Positions 21,201 through 32,148 of a DNA stretch of 64,000 nt are shown one piece after another (positions within the stretch are counted from its first letter, which is position 1; every line of letters starts with the position of its first letter). The notes under the pieces were generated by a model. That model was not told the DNA's origin. It saw only the letters and a list, made by a program, of their open reading frames with translations, and did not search any database. The stretch covers positions 9,382,450-9,446,449 of the forward strand of contig OZ024740.1 of assembly GCA_964016885.1 (NCBI GenBank), given 5' to 3'. The stretch comes from Eledone cirrhosa (Eukaryota > Mollusca > Cephalopoda > Octopoda > Eledonidae). Position numbers and translations under genes: made by a program.

Positions 21201-21330
21201 AGGCAGACCTAGAAAAACCGGGGACGAGCTGATAAACTCCGACATCACACACTTACACCTCTCCAAGACAATGACACTGGACCGAGACCTTTGGCGGTAC
21301 TCAGTAACAGAGAAGACCCGCCTTACCTAA
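18240..21330 (+). pseudogene. LINE endonuclease-reverse transcriptase, copy B, two frameshifts and a mutated endonuclease site
   Basis: The frame opens after TAA at 18237-18239; the first ATG in it is at 18357. Endonuclease motifs: SINVGTL, CIQETRW, GDLNGHVG and SQHRL. The VDYIL motif is NYIL here (AAT at 18921-18923; GAT in copy A), at the position of a conserved acidic residue in LINE endonucleases. A one-base deletion at about 19946-19950 ends the frame at 19958. The RT continues in a second frame with FVDLEKAFD, QQGSVLSPLLF and intact YADD at 20375-20386, then the C4HC3 finger at 20546-20677. A second one-base deletion creates TGA at 21014-21016 (copy A has TGG there), and the C-terminal RLRWYGHVMRM region lies in a third frame ending at 21330. 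Non-functional. Confidence 0.9.
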
Positions 21331-21727
21331 ATATATAGTAAAACCTACTCCAGCCAGTAGGCATCTCTAACAAAATACACCCCGTCCCACCACCACCACC
21401 CCCACCCCATCCACACGACCCCGTTCTATGTAAAGTTATGTTGGTGCCGCGCCATCGAGGCCGAAACAAATGAGATCGTGTAGGTGTCACGACAAAAAAA
21501 CACACAGTCCACGCTGTAATGTGGCCGTGTAGGCAACACGGTAAAAACCTCCCAGACCCACACTGTAAATGTGGTTGGTGTTAGGAAGGGCATCCAACTG
21601 TAGAAAACCTGCCAGACAGTCCTATGCGAGCAAGACAATCACTCTTGCCTCAAGTGGGACTACCCCCGTCCAAACCCATGCAAGCGTGGAACACGGACGT
21701 TAAACGTTGATGATGATGATGATGATG
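21331..21727 (+). repeat. Copy B 3' UTR with tandem units and (TGA)n tail
   Basis: Matches copy A's 3' UTR except that it retains about 30 bp (ATATATAGTAAAACC region, 21331-21355) missing from A, which moves the stop codon. Tandem units start at 21478 and 21527; the tail ends at 21727. Confidence 0.8.
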
Positions 21728-24498
21728 TCAGTCTCGATTGTTATGTCAGTTTCTTTTGGTATATCAGTTTCGAATGGTATGTCAGTTTTGATTGGTATAT
21801 CAGTTTCGATTGGTATGTCAGTTTCTATGGGTATATCAGTTTTGATTGGTATGTTAGTTTCTATTGGTATGTCAGTTTCGATTTGTATATCAGTTTCTAT
21901 TGGTATGTCAGTTTCGATTGGTATGTTCGTCCTTGATTTGTATGTCAGTTTCTATTGGTATATCAATTTCGATTGGTATGTCAGTTTTAATTGGTATATC
22001 AGTTTCGATTGGTATATCAGTTTCTATTGGTATATCAATTTCGATTTGTATGTCAGTTTCGATTGGCATATCAGTTTCGATTGGTATATCAGTTTCGATT
22101 GGTATGTCAGTTTCTATTGGTATGTCAGTTTCAATTGGTATATCAGTTTTGATTGGTATGTCAGTTTTATTGGTATACCAGTTTCGATTGGTATGTCAGT
22201 TTCTATTGGTATGTCAGTTTCGATTGGTATGTCAGTTTTGATTGGTATATCAGTTTCGATTGGTATGTCAGTTTCTATTGGTATATCAGTTTCTATCGGA
22301 ATCTCAGTTTCTAATGGTATGTCAGTTTCTATTGGTATATCAGTTTCGATTGGTATATCAGTTTCGATTGGCATGTCAGTTTCGATTGGTATGTCAGTTT
22401 CGATGGTATGTCAGTTTCGATTGGTATATCAGTTTCGATTAGTATATCAGTTTCTATTGGTATGTCAGTTTTGATTGGTATGTCAGTTTCTACTGGTATA
22501 TCAGTTTTGATTGGTATATCAGTTTCTATTGGTATATCAGTTTCGATTAGTATATCAGTTTCTATTGGTATGTCAGTTTCTATTGGTATATCAATTTCGA
22601 TTGGTATGTCAGTTTCGATTGGTATATCAGCTTCGATTCGTATGTCAGTTTCGATTAGTATATCAATTTCTAATTGTATGTCAGTTTCTATTGGTATATC
22701 AGATTCGATTGGTATATCAGTTTCGACTGGTATGTCAATTTTGATTGTTATGTCAGTTTCGATTGTTATGTCAGTTTCGATTGGTATGTCAGTTTCGATT
22801 TTATATCAGTTTTCATTGGTATATCAGTTTCGATTCGTATGTCAGTTTCGATTGGTATGTCAGTTTCGATTGGTATATCTGTTTCGATTAGTATGTCAGT
22901 TTCTATTGGTATATCGGTTTCCATTGGTATATCAGTTTCGATTGGTATGTCAGTTTCTATTGGTATATCAATTTTGATTGGTATGTTAGTTTCTATTGGT
23001 ATGTCAGTTTCGATTTGTATATCAGTTTCTATTGGTATGTCAGATTCGATTGGTATGTTAGTCCTCGATTTGTATGTCAGTTTCTATTGGTATATCAATT
23101 TCGATTGGTATGTCAGTTTCTATTGGTATATCAGTTTCGATTAGTATATCAGTTTCTATTGGTATGTCAGTTTCTATTGGTATATCAATTTCTATTGGTA
23201 TATCGGTTTCCATTGGTATATCAGTTTTGATTGGTATGTCAGTTTCTATTGGTATATCAGTTTCTATTGGTATGTCAGTTTCGATTGGTATGTCAGTTTC
23301 GATTGGTATGTCAGTTTCGATTGGTATGTCAGTTTCGATTAGTATATCAGTTTCTATTGGTATGTCAGTTTCTATTGGTATGTCAGTTTCGATTGGTATA
23401 TCAGTTTCTATTGGTATATCAGTTTCATTTGATATATCAATTTCGATTAGTATGTCACTTTCTATTGGTATGTCAGGTACGATTAGTATATCAGTTTGTG
23501 TTGGTGTATCAGTTTCGATTGGTATGTCAGTTTCTATTGGTATATGACTTTCGATTGGTATATCAGTTTCGACTGGTATATCAGTTTCGATTGGTATGTC
23601 AGTTTCTATTGGTATGTCAGTTTCGATTAGTATATCAGTTTCTATTGGTATGTCAGTTTCAATTGGTATGTCAGTTTCTATTGGTATATCAGTTTCTATT
23701 GGTATGTCAGTTTCTATTGGTATGTCAGTTTCAATTGGTATATCAGTTTCGATTCGTATGTCAGTTTCTATTGGCATGTCAGTTTCAATTGGTATGTCTG
23801 TTTCTATTGGTATATCAGTTTCTATTGGTATGTCAGTTTCTATTGGTATGTCAGTTTCAATTGGTATATCAGTTTCAATTGGTATGTCAGTTTCTATTGG
23901 TATATCAGTTTCTATTGGTATGTCAGTTTCTATTGGTATGTCAGTTTCAATTGGTATATCAGTTTCGATTCGTATGTCAGTTTCTATTGGTATGTCAGTT
24001 TCAATTGGTATGTCAGTTTCTATTGGTATATCAGTTTCTATTGGTATGTCAGTTTCTATTGGTATGTCAGTTTCAATTGGTATATCAGTTTCAATTGGTA
24101 TGTCAGTTTCTATTGGTATATCAGTTTCTATTGGTATGTCAGTTTCTATTGGTATATCAGTTTCGATTCGTATGTCAGTTTCTATTGGTATGTCAGTTTC
24201 AATTGGTATGTCAGTTTCTATTGGTATATCAGTTTCTATTGGTATGTCAGTTTCTATTGGTATGTCAGTTTCAATTGGTATATCAGTTTCGATTCGTATG
24301 TCAGTTTCTATTGGTATGTCAGTTTCAATTGGTATGTCAGTTTCTATTGGTATATCAGTTTCTATTGGTATGTCAGTTTCTATTGGTATGTCAGTTTCTA
24401 TTGGTATATCAGTTTCTATTGGTTTGTCAGTTTCTATTGGTATGTCAGTTTCTATTGGTTTGTCAGTTTCAATTGGCATATCAGTTTCGATTCGTATG
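21728..24498 (+). repeat. 18-bp satellite, block S6
   Basis: About 154 units between copies B and C. It starts TCAGTCTCG. It contains the junction of the 7,031-bp tandem duplication at 22640-22656: left of it the block matches the start of S7, right of it the block matches the end of S5, including the ATTCGTATG higher-order groups. Confidence 0.95.
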
Positions 24499-24857
24499 TT
24501 TGTATTTATTAATTGTTAAATACGAAAGTTTTTGGTCGTATTGAACAGAACAAATTTTGTATTTTTTGTTAATCGCTTGTTAAATGCAAGGACCCCATTC
24601 AATCATTACCTCCTATCTCTTCTCCTTCTTATAAATTCCTTAATTCCTTAATTCTTAATCTAGCGTATTTTCAAACCTTAATTCCTAGCGTATTTTCAAA
24701 CCTCAATCCCTAATTCTAGCGTATTTTCAAAAAAAAAAAAAAAAAAATCCTTTCCTTCTTCCGAAACTCCCGCTTACACTCGACCCCCCCACCCGCTACT
24801 TCGAAGGCATGGGGCGGTCAAACGCCTAACACACACAACCATCATGCGGCCACCCCC

Positions 24858-24891
<34 letters not shown>

Positions 24892-27800
24892 GATAGGAAT
24901 TCACTTCGCCAAATTTCATTGCTTTGCTGTCTACCCCACGATATTCATGTAATGTACATATTTTCCTTCATCTCTACCTCCACAAATCCTAAAACGCACC
25001 ACCATTGCTATTACGTGGACCAATCATAAGCCAGAGCCCCCACGCATCACCAGTATTATTACGCGGACCAATCAGAAGCCAGAGGCCTATACTATCGCTT
25101 GCCTGGTTGCCTTTCGATATATGATGGATGGATGGACTGCGGAATCCTGGAGAGTGAAGGAGAGAGAGAGAAAAATCTGGACGCTCAGCGACAATGCCAA
25201 AGATAAAGACAAATTCACCTCTTGGACGAGAATGCGAGCACTCCTCATTGTTTCGACCGCGGACGGCTAACATAACCCCATCGCCCCCGCCCCCCACCGC
25301 CCCCAACCCCCAAACGCAATCCAAAACTTCAGAGTTGGTAGCATAAATGTAGGCACCCTAAAGGGTCGCGCTAACGAGGTTGTAGAAATGCTTGAACGTA
25401 AGGAGGTCGATGTTTGTTGTATTCAAGAGACCAGGTGGAGGGGTGGGTCTGCTAGGTTCATTGAGGGTAAAAAACGATATTATAAGCTTTTCTGGGTGGG
25501 AAACGACGATGGGCTGGGTGGAGTAGGAATCATGGTAGCAGAAAAGTGGGCAGATAAGATAATAGACGTAAATAGAGTGAACGACAGAATAATTAAAATA
25601 CGACTTGTCCTCAATAGAACTACGGTGACAGTAATATCTGCGTACGCACCCCAATCCGGACTGCCCGGCACTATAAAAGACAGATTCTATGAGACACTGA
25701 TGCTAACTACCTCCCAAATATCCGACAGTGACTATATAATTATCGCAGGCGACCTAAATGGTCACGTTGGACAACATTGTGACGGCTACGACGAAATCCA
25801 TGGAGGCTATGGGTTTGGTACTAGAAATGAGGAAGGCTCCAGAATCCTGGAATTCTGTGATGCAAATAACCTAACTATCTGTAACACTAACTTCAAAAAA
25901 CGTGACAATCACCTGATCACCTATAGATCCGGGGAACACACAAGCCAGGTAAATTATATCCTTACCAGAAGACGTGACAGAGTGTCTGTTGTAAACACTA
26001 AATCCCTCCCCCATGAAGAATGCACCTCCCAACATAGACTGATAATTAGCGACCTCATAGTCAGGACGAGACGTACTCGACAGCAGAAGAGGACTATCCT
26101 CAGGAGAAAAATATGGAAGCTAAAGGACCCCACAGCCAGGAATAAATTTCAAAGCACAATACTTGATGCTTTCGAAAGTAAGGAAGAACATTTAGAGTCG
26201 GACAATATAGAGGGAGAGTGGGAATTTCTGAAAGCAAACCTGCTGTTGGCGACAGACAAAGTCTGTGGCTGGAGCAGGCCTGCAGGCAGGAGGAGAGTAA
26301 CATGGTGGTGGAACAGTAAGGTGGAACGGTCAATTAAGGCCAAAAAGCAGGCTTGGAAAGTATGGCGGGATGGGGGAAGTAGAGAAGACTATCAAGTGGC
26401 CAGGAAGGAAGCTAGGAGACAAGTGTACTTAGCAAGAAGGGAAGCTGAGGAAAGAAAGTTCAAGCATGTTCTACAACGCGATGACCAAAAACGTGAGGTG
26501 TTCAGGATTGCTAGGCAATGCGTCAAGGAAAACCGTGATATTGTCGGGGAGAAGTGTGTACTAAACGACGATGGCACACTTGCCATCACCGACGCTGATA
26601 AGAAGGTAGCTTGGAAGTGTCACTATGAAAGGCTACTAAATGAGGAGAATAAATGGGAGAAAGACAGTCTCCCCCATATCGACCCAATAGAGGGACCAGC
26701 AGTGTTAGTCGAGGGGAGTATAATAAGTAAGGCAATCAAGGATATGAAGACGGGTAAGGCGGCTGGGGCTTCGGAAATAGTTGCTGAGATGCTGAAGGCA
26801 TCTGGCACGGTGGGACACACCATGGTCACCCGCATAGTTAACCAAGTCGTACAGAATGGGGTTGTTCCGAAGGACTGGCATAGCAGCATCATCGTTAACT
26901 GTTATAAGGGTAAAGGAGACGCCCTAGATAGGAGTAACTATAGAGGCATTAAATTAATCGACCAGGTCATGAAGGTCATGAAAAAGTAATAGCGCAACTA
27001 ATCAGAGAGAGAATTGACCTAGATGAAATGCAGTTCGGGTTTGTGTCAGGCAAAAGTACCACAGACGCTCTTTTCATAGTACGACAACTACAGGAGAAGT
27101 ACCTAGCTAAAGGTAAACCCCTCTACTTAGCTTTTGTCGACTTGGAGAAAGCCTTCGACAGAGTCCCCCGCTCCATTATCTGGTGGGCTCTTAGAAAACT
27201 AGGCGTTGACGAATGGCTTGTGAGGGCTATACAAGCCATGTATAAAGAAACAGTCAGCAAGGTTAGAATTAACAACGAATATAGTGAAGAGTTTAGCGTA
27301 AAAGTTGGCGTCCATCAGGGCTCTGTTCTCAGCCCCCTACTATTTATTATTGCCCTTCAGGCTATAACAGAGGAGTTCAAGACAGGCTGCCCATGGGAAC
27401 TCCTATACGCAGACGACCTCACACTCATAGCGGAATCAATGGCCGAGCTAGAGAAGAAATTCCAAACATGGAAGCACGGGCTAGAGTCAAAAGGACTTAA
27501 AATTAACCTGGCTAAGACCAAAGTACTAGTTTGTAGGAAAGAAAACAAGGCGGCGGTCCCTTCTGCGAAATGGTCGTGCTCGGTGTGTAGGAAAGGCGTA
27601 GGTAGAAACTCCATTTTATGTCCTAAATGCAAAGTATGGGTGCATAAAAGATGTAGTGGGATCACAGGTAAGCTAACTAAGAACATAGATTTTACATGTG
27701 GCCGATGTTCTGGTGCAATAAGTAGCAGCAAGTGCCCACAAAATACTAGCTCTTTCAATTGCGCAGAGGGTTCTATAGAAATAGTGGACAGCTTCCGTTA

Positions 27801-28758
27801 CCTGGGCGATAAAATCAGCAGTGGGGGAGGGTGCTCTGAAAGTACTGTAGCTAGAGTCAGAACTGGTTGGAAAAAGTTCAGAGAGCTTATACCACTATTA
27901 GCTGCTAAAGGGTTCTCCCTAAAAATGAAAGGCAGGTTGTACGATGCCTGCATACGAACAGCAATGCTGCATGGCAGTGAGACCTGGGCATTGTGTGCAG
28001 AGGATATACGCAGACTAGAGAGGAACGAAGCTTGCATGCTCCGCTGATGTGTAACAGTAATATACGTGAACGGCAAAGCATAAACGAACTAAGGAAAAAA
28101 TTAGAGATAAGAGGGATCAAATGTTGTTTACTCGAGAGAAGGCTACGTTGGTATGGACACGTGATGCGCATGAAAGTCGATAGCTGTATAACAAAGTGCA
28201 GCGCAATAAAGATAGACGGTAGTCATGGAATAGGCAGACCTAGAAAAACCGGGGACGAGCTGATAAACTCCGACATCACACACTTACACCTCTCCAAGAC
28301 AATGACACTGGACCGAGACCTTTGGCGGTACTCAGTAACAGAGAAGACCCGCCTTACCTAAATATATAGTAAAACCTACTCCAGCCAGTAGGCATCTCTA
28401 ACAAAATACACCCCGTCCCACCACCACCACCCCCACCCCATCCACACGACCCCGTTCTATGTAAAGTTATGTTGGTGCCGCGCCATCGAGGCCGAAACAA
28501 ATGAGATCGTGTAGGTGTCACGACAAAAAAACACACAGTCCACGCTGTAATGTGGCCGTGTAGGCAACACGGTAAAAACCTCCCAGACCCACACTGTAAA
28601 TGTGGTTGGTGTTAGGAAGGGCATCCAACTGTAGAAAACCTGCCAGACAGTCCTATGCGAGCAAGACAATCACTCTTGCCTCAAGTGGGACTACCCCCGT
28701 CCAAACCCATGCAAGCGTGGAACACGGACGTTAAACGTTGATGATGATGATGATGATG
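24499..28758 (+). mobile_element. RTE-like LINE, copy C (duplicate of copy B)
   Basis: Same content and borders as copy B, shifted by 7,031 bp: 5' UTR with A20 run at 24729-24748, CCAAT boxes at 25020-25024 and 25068-25072, coding region, and 3' UTR units from 28509 and 28558 with the tail ending at 28758. It is not an independent insertion. Confidence 0.88.
25271..28361 (+). pseudogene. LINE endonuclease-reverse transcriptase, copy C, same lesions as copy B
   Basis: Frameshift near 26977-26981 (first frame ends at 26989), NYIL at 25952-25954, and TGA at 28045-28047 from the second single-base deletion. RT motifs: FVDLEKAFD, HQGSVLSPLLF (His restored relative to B's Gln) and YADD at 27406-27417. 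C4HC3 finger at 27577-27708; C-terminal region in a third frame to 28361. Coding differences from B are Cys to Tyr (codon with 25479) and Gln to His (codon with 27315); in both, the older copy A agrees with one of the pair (Cys with B; His with C). Confidence 0.9.
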
Positions 28759-31515
28759 TCAGTCTCGATTGTTATGTCAGTTTCTTTTGGTATATCAGTT
28801 TCGAATGGTATGTCAGTTTTGATTGGTATATCAGTTTCGATTGGTATGTCAGTTTCTATGGGTATATCAGTTTTGATTGGTATGTTAGTTTCTATTGGTA
28901 TGTCAGTTTCGATTTGTATATCAGTTTCTATTGGTATGTCAGTTTCGATTGGTATGTTCGTCCTTGATTTGTATGTCAGTTTCTATTGGTATATCAATTT
29001 CGATTGGTATGTCAGTTTTAATTGGTATATCAGTTTCGATTGGTATATCAGTTTCTATTGGTATATCAATTTCGATTTGTATGTCAGTTTCGATTGGCAT
29101 ATCAGTTTCGATTGGTATATCAGTTTCGATTGGTATGTCAGTTTCTATTGGTATGTCAGTTTCAATTGGTATATCAGTTTTGATTGGTATGTCAGTTTTA
29201 TTGGTATACCAGTTTCGATTGGTATGTCAGTTTCTATTGGTATGTCAGTTTCGATTGGTATGTCAGTTTTGATTGGTATATCAGTTTCGATTGGTATGTC
29301 AGTTTCTATTGGTATATCAGTTTCTATCGGAATCTCAGTTTCTAATGGTATGTCAGTTTCTATTGGTATATCAGTTTCGATTGGTATATCAGTTTCGATT
29401 GGCATGTCAGTTTCGATTGGTATGTCAGTTTCGATGGTATGTCAGTTTCGATTGGTATATCAGTTTCGATTAGTATATCAGTTTCTATTGGTATGTCAGT
29501 TTTGATTGGTATGTCAGTTTCTACTGGTATATCAGTTTTGATTGGTATATCAGTTTCTATTGGTATATCAGTTTCGATTAGTATATCAGTTTCTATTGGT
29601 ATGTCAGTTTCTATTGGTATATCAATTTCGATTGGTATGTCAGTTTCGATTGGTATATCAGCTTCGATTCGTATGTCAGTTTCGATTGTTATGTCAGTTT
29701 CTATTGGTATATCAGTATCGATTGGTATGTCAGTTTCGATTGGTATGTCAGTTTCGATTGTTATGTCAGTTTCTATTGGTATATAAGTTTCTTTGATATA
29801 TCAGTCTCGATTATTATGTCACTTTCTATTGGTATGTCAGTTACGATTAGTATATCAGTTTGTATTGGTGTTTCAGTTTCGATTGGTATGTCAGTTTCTA
29901 TTGGTATATGAGTTTCGATTGGTATATCAGTTTCGATTGGTATATCAGTTTCGATTGGTATGAAGGTTTCTATTGGTATGTCAATTTCGATTAGTATATC
30001 AGTTTCTATTGGTATGTCAGTTTCAATTGGTATGTCAGTTTCTATTGGTATATCAGTTTCTATTGGTATGTCAGTTTCTATTGGTATGTCAGTTTCAATT
30101 GGTATATAAGTTTCGATTCGTATGTCAGTTTCGAGTGTTATGTCAGTTTCTGTTGGTATATCAGTATCGATTGGTATGTCAGTTTCGATTAGTTTATCAA
30201 TTTCTATGTGTATGTCAGTTTGTATTGGTATATAAGTTTCGATTGGTATATTAGTTTCTACTGGTATGTCAATTTTAATTGGTATGTCAGTTTCAATTGG
30301 TATATCGGTTTCGATTAGTATGTCAGTTTCGATTGGTATGTCAGTTTCAATTGGTATATCAGTTTCGATTAGTATGTCAGTTCCTATTGGTATATCAGTT
30401 TCCATTGGTACATCAGTTTCGATTGTTATGTCAGTTTCTTTTGGTATATCAGTATCGATTGGTATGTCAGTTTTAATTGGTATATCAATTTCGATTGGTA
30501 TGTCAGTTTTAATTGGTATATCAGTTTCGATTGGTATGTTAGTTTCGATTAGTATATCAGTTTCTATTGGTATGTCAGTTTCTATTGGTATATCAATTTC
30601 GATCTGTATGTCAGTTTCGATTGGTATATCAGTTTCGATTGGTATATCAGTTTCGATTGGTTTGTCAGTTTCTATTGGTATGTCAGTTTCAATTGGTATA
30701 TCAGTTTTGATTGGTATGTCAGTTTTATTGGTATACCAGTTTCGATTGGTATGTCAGTTTCTATTGGTATGTCAGTTTCGATTGGTATGTCAGTTTCGAA
30801 TGGTATGTCAGTTTCTATTGGTATATCAGTTTTCATTGGTATATCAGTTTCGATTGGTATGTCAGTTTCTATTGGTATATCAGTTTCTATCGGAATCTCA
30901 GTTTCTAATGGTATGTCAGTTTCTATTGGTATATCAGTTTCGATTGGTATATCAGTTTCGATTGGCATGTCAGTTTCGATTGGTATGTCAGTTTCGATGG
31001 TATGTCAGTTTCGATAGGTATATCAGTTTCGATTTTTGTTTCAGTTTCGATTGGTATGTCAGTTTCGATTAGTATGTCAGTTTCTATGCGTATATCAGTT
31101 TCTATTGGTATGTCAGTTTTGATTGGTATGTCAGTTTCTACTGGTATATCAGTTTTGATTGGTATATCAGTTTCTATTGGTATATCAGTTTCGATTAGTA
31201 TATCAGTTTCTATTGGTATGTCAGTTTCTATTGGTATATCAATTTCGATTGGTATGTCAGTTTCAATTCGTATATCAGCTTCGATTCGTATGTCAGTTTC
31301 GATTGTTATGTCAGTTTCTATTGGTATATCAGTTTTGATTGGTATATCAGTTTCGATTGGTATGTCAGTTTCGATTGGTATGTCAGTTTCGATGGGTATA
31401 TCAGCTTCGATTCGTATGTCAGTTTCGATTGTTATGTCAGTTTCTATTGGTATATCAGTATCGATTGGTATGTCAGTTTCGATTGGTATGTCAGTTTCGA
31501 TTGTTATGTCAGTTT

Positions 31516-32148
31516 CTATTGGTATATAAGTTTCTTTGATATATCAGTCTCGATTAGTATGTCACTTTCTATTGGTATGTCAGTTACGATTAGTATATCA
31601 GTTTGTATTGGTGTTTCAGTTTCGATTGGTATGTCAGTTTCTATTGGTATATGAGTTTCGATTGGTATATCAGTTTCGATTGGTATATCAGTTTCGATTG
31701 GTATGAAGGTTTCTATTGGTATGTCAATTTCGATTAGTATATCAGTTTCTATTGGTATGTCAGTTTCAATTGGTATGTCAGTTTCTATTGGTATATCAGT
31801 TTCTATTGGTATGTCAGTTTCTATTGGTATGTCAGTTTCAATTGGTATATAAGTTTCGATTCGTATGTCAGTTTCGAGTGTTATGTCAGTTTCTGTTGGT
31901 ATATCAGTATCGATTGGTATGTCAGTTTCGATTAGTATATCAATTTCTATGTGTATGTCAGTTTGTATTGGTATATCAGTTTCGATTGGTATATTAGTTT
32001 CGACTGGTATGTCAATTTTGATTGGTATGTCAGTTTCAATTGGTATATCGGTTTCGATTGGTATGTCAGTTTCGATTGGTATGTCAGTTTCGATTGGTAT
32101 ATCAGTTTCGATTAGTATGTCAGTTCCTATTGGTATATCAGTTTCCAT
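31516..32148 (+). repeat. Satellite segment duplicated from 29773-30405 (offset 1,743 bp)
   Basis: The two 633-bp segments share the same order of variant units, starting at TTTCTTTGATATATCAG and running past TTTCGAGTGTTATG. They differ by a few substitutions (for example GTTTATC at 30192 versus GTATATC at 31935). Confidence 0.8.

Larger units (their letters stand above)
17468..21727 (+). mobile_element. RTE-like LINE, copy B (probably full length, 4,260 bp)
   Basis: It sits between satellite ending …GATTCGTATG (17467) and satellite beginning TCAGTCTCGATTG (21728), which join into an ordinary 18-bp phase. Contents: 5' UTR, endonuclease-RT coding region, 3' UTR with two tandem units (21478 and 21527), and (TGA)n tail at 21708-21727. 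It is the same subfamily as copy A. It has two single-base deletions and a changed endonuclease residue, so it is not active. Confidence 0.82.
15609..22639 (+). repeat. Tandem duplication, unit 1 (7,031 bp)
   Basis: Contains the end of S5, all of LINE B and the start of S6. It is repeated at 22640-29670 with constant offset 7,031. Differences found by eye: A15855/G22886, G18448/A25479, A20284/T27315 and C21195/T28226. Both ends lie in satellite, with a shared GTATGTCAGTTTCGATT (17 bp) at 15609, 22640 and 29671, as expected from unequal exchange between satellite units. Confidence 0.93.
22640..29670 (+). repeat. Tandem duplication, unit 2 (7,031 bp)
   Basis: Second copy, carrying LINE C. Sequence identity with unit 1 stops at 29688, where 22657 has A and 29688 has G. 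All lesions of LINE B, including both single-base deletions, are present in LINE C, so duplication came after the element was already broken. Confidence 0.93.

Noticed and set aside
18240..21330. Host 'craniofacial development protein 2' gene
   Set aside because: The endonuclease is followed by RT, finger, 3' UTR and a (TGA)n tail, which is a LINE. The host gene name is a common annotation transfer from a domesticated or misnamed LINE endonuclease.
24499..28758. LINE C as a separate insertion
   Set aside because: It shares both single-base deletions, both satellite flanks and a constant 7,031-bp offset with LINE B.
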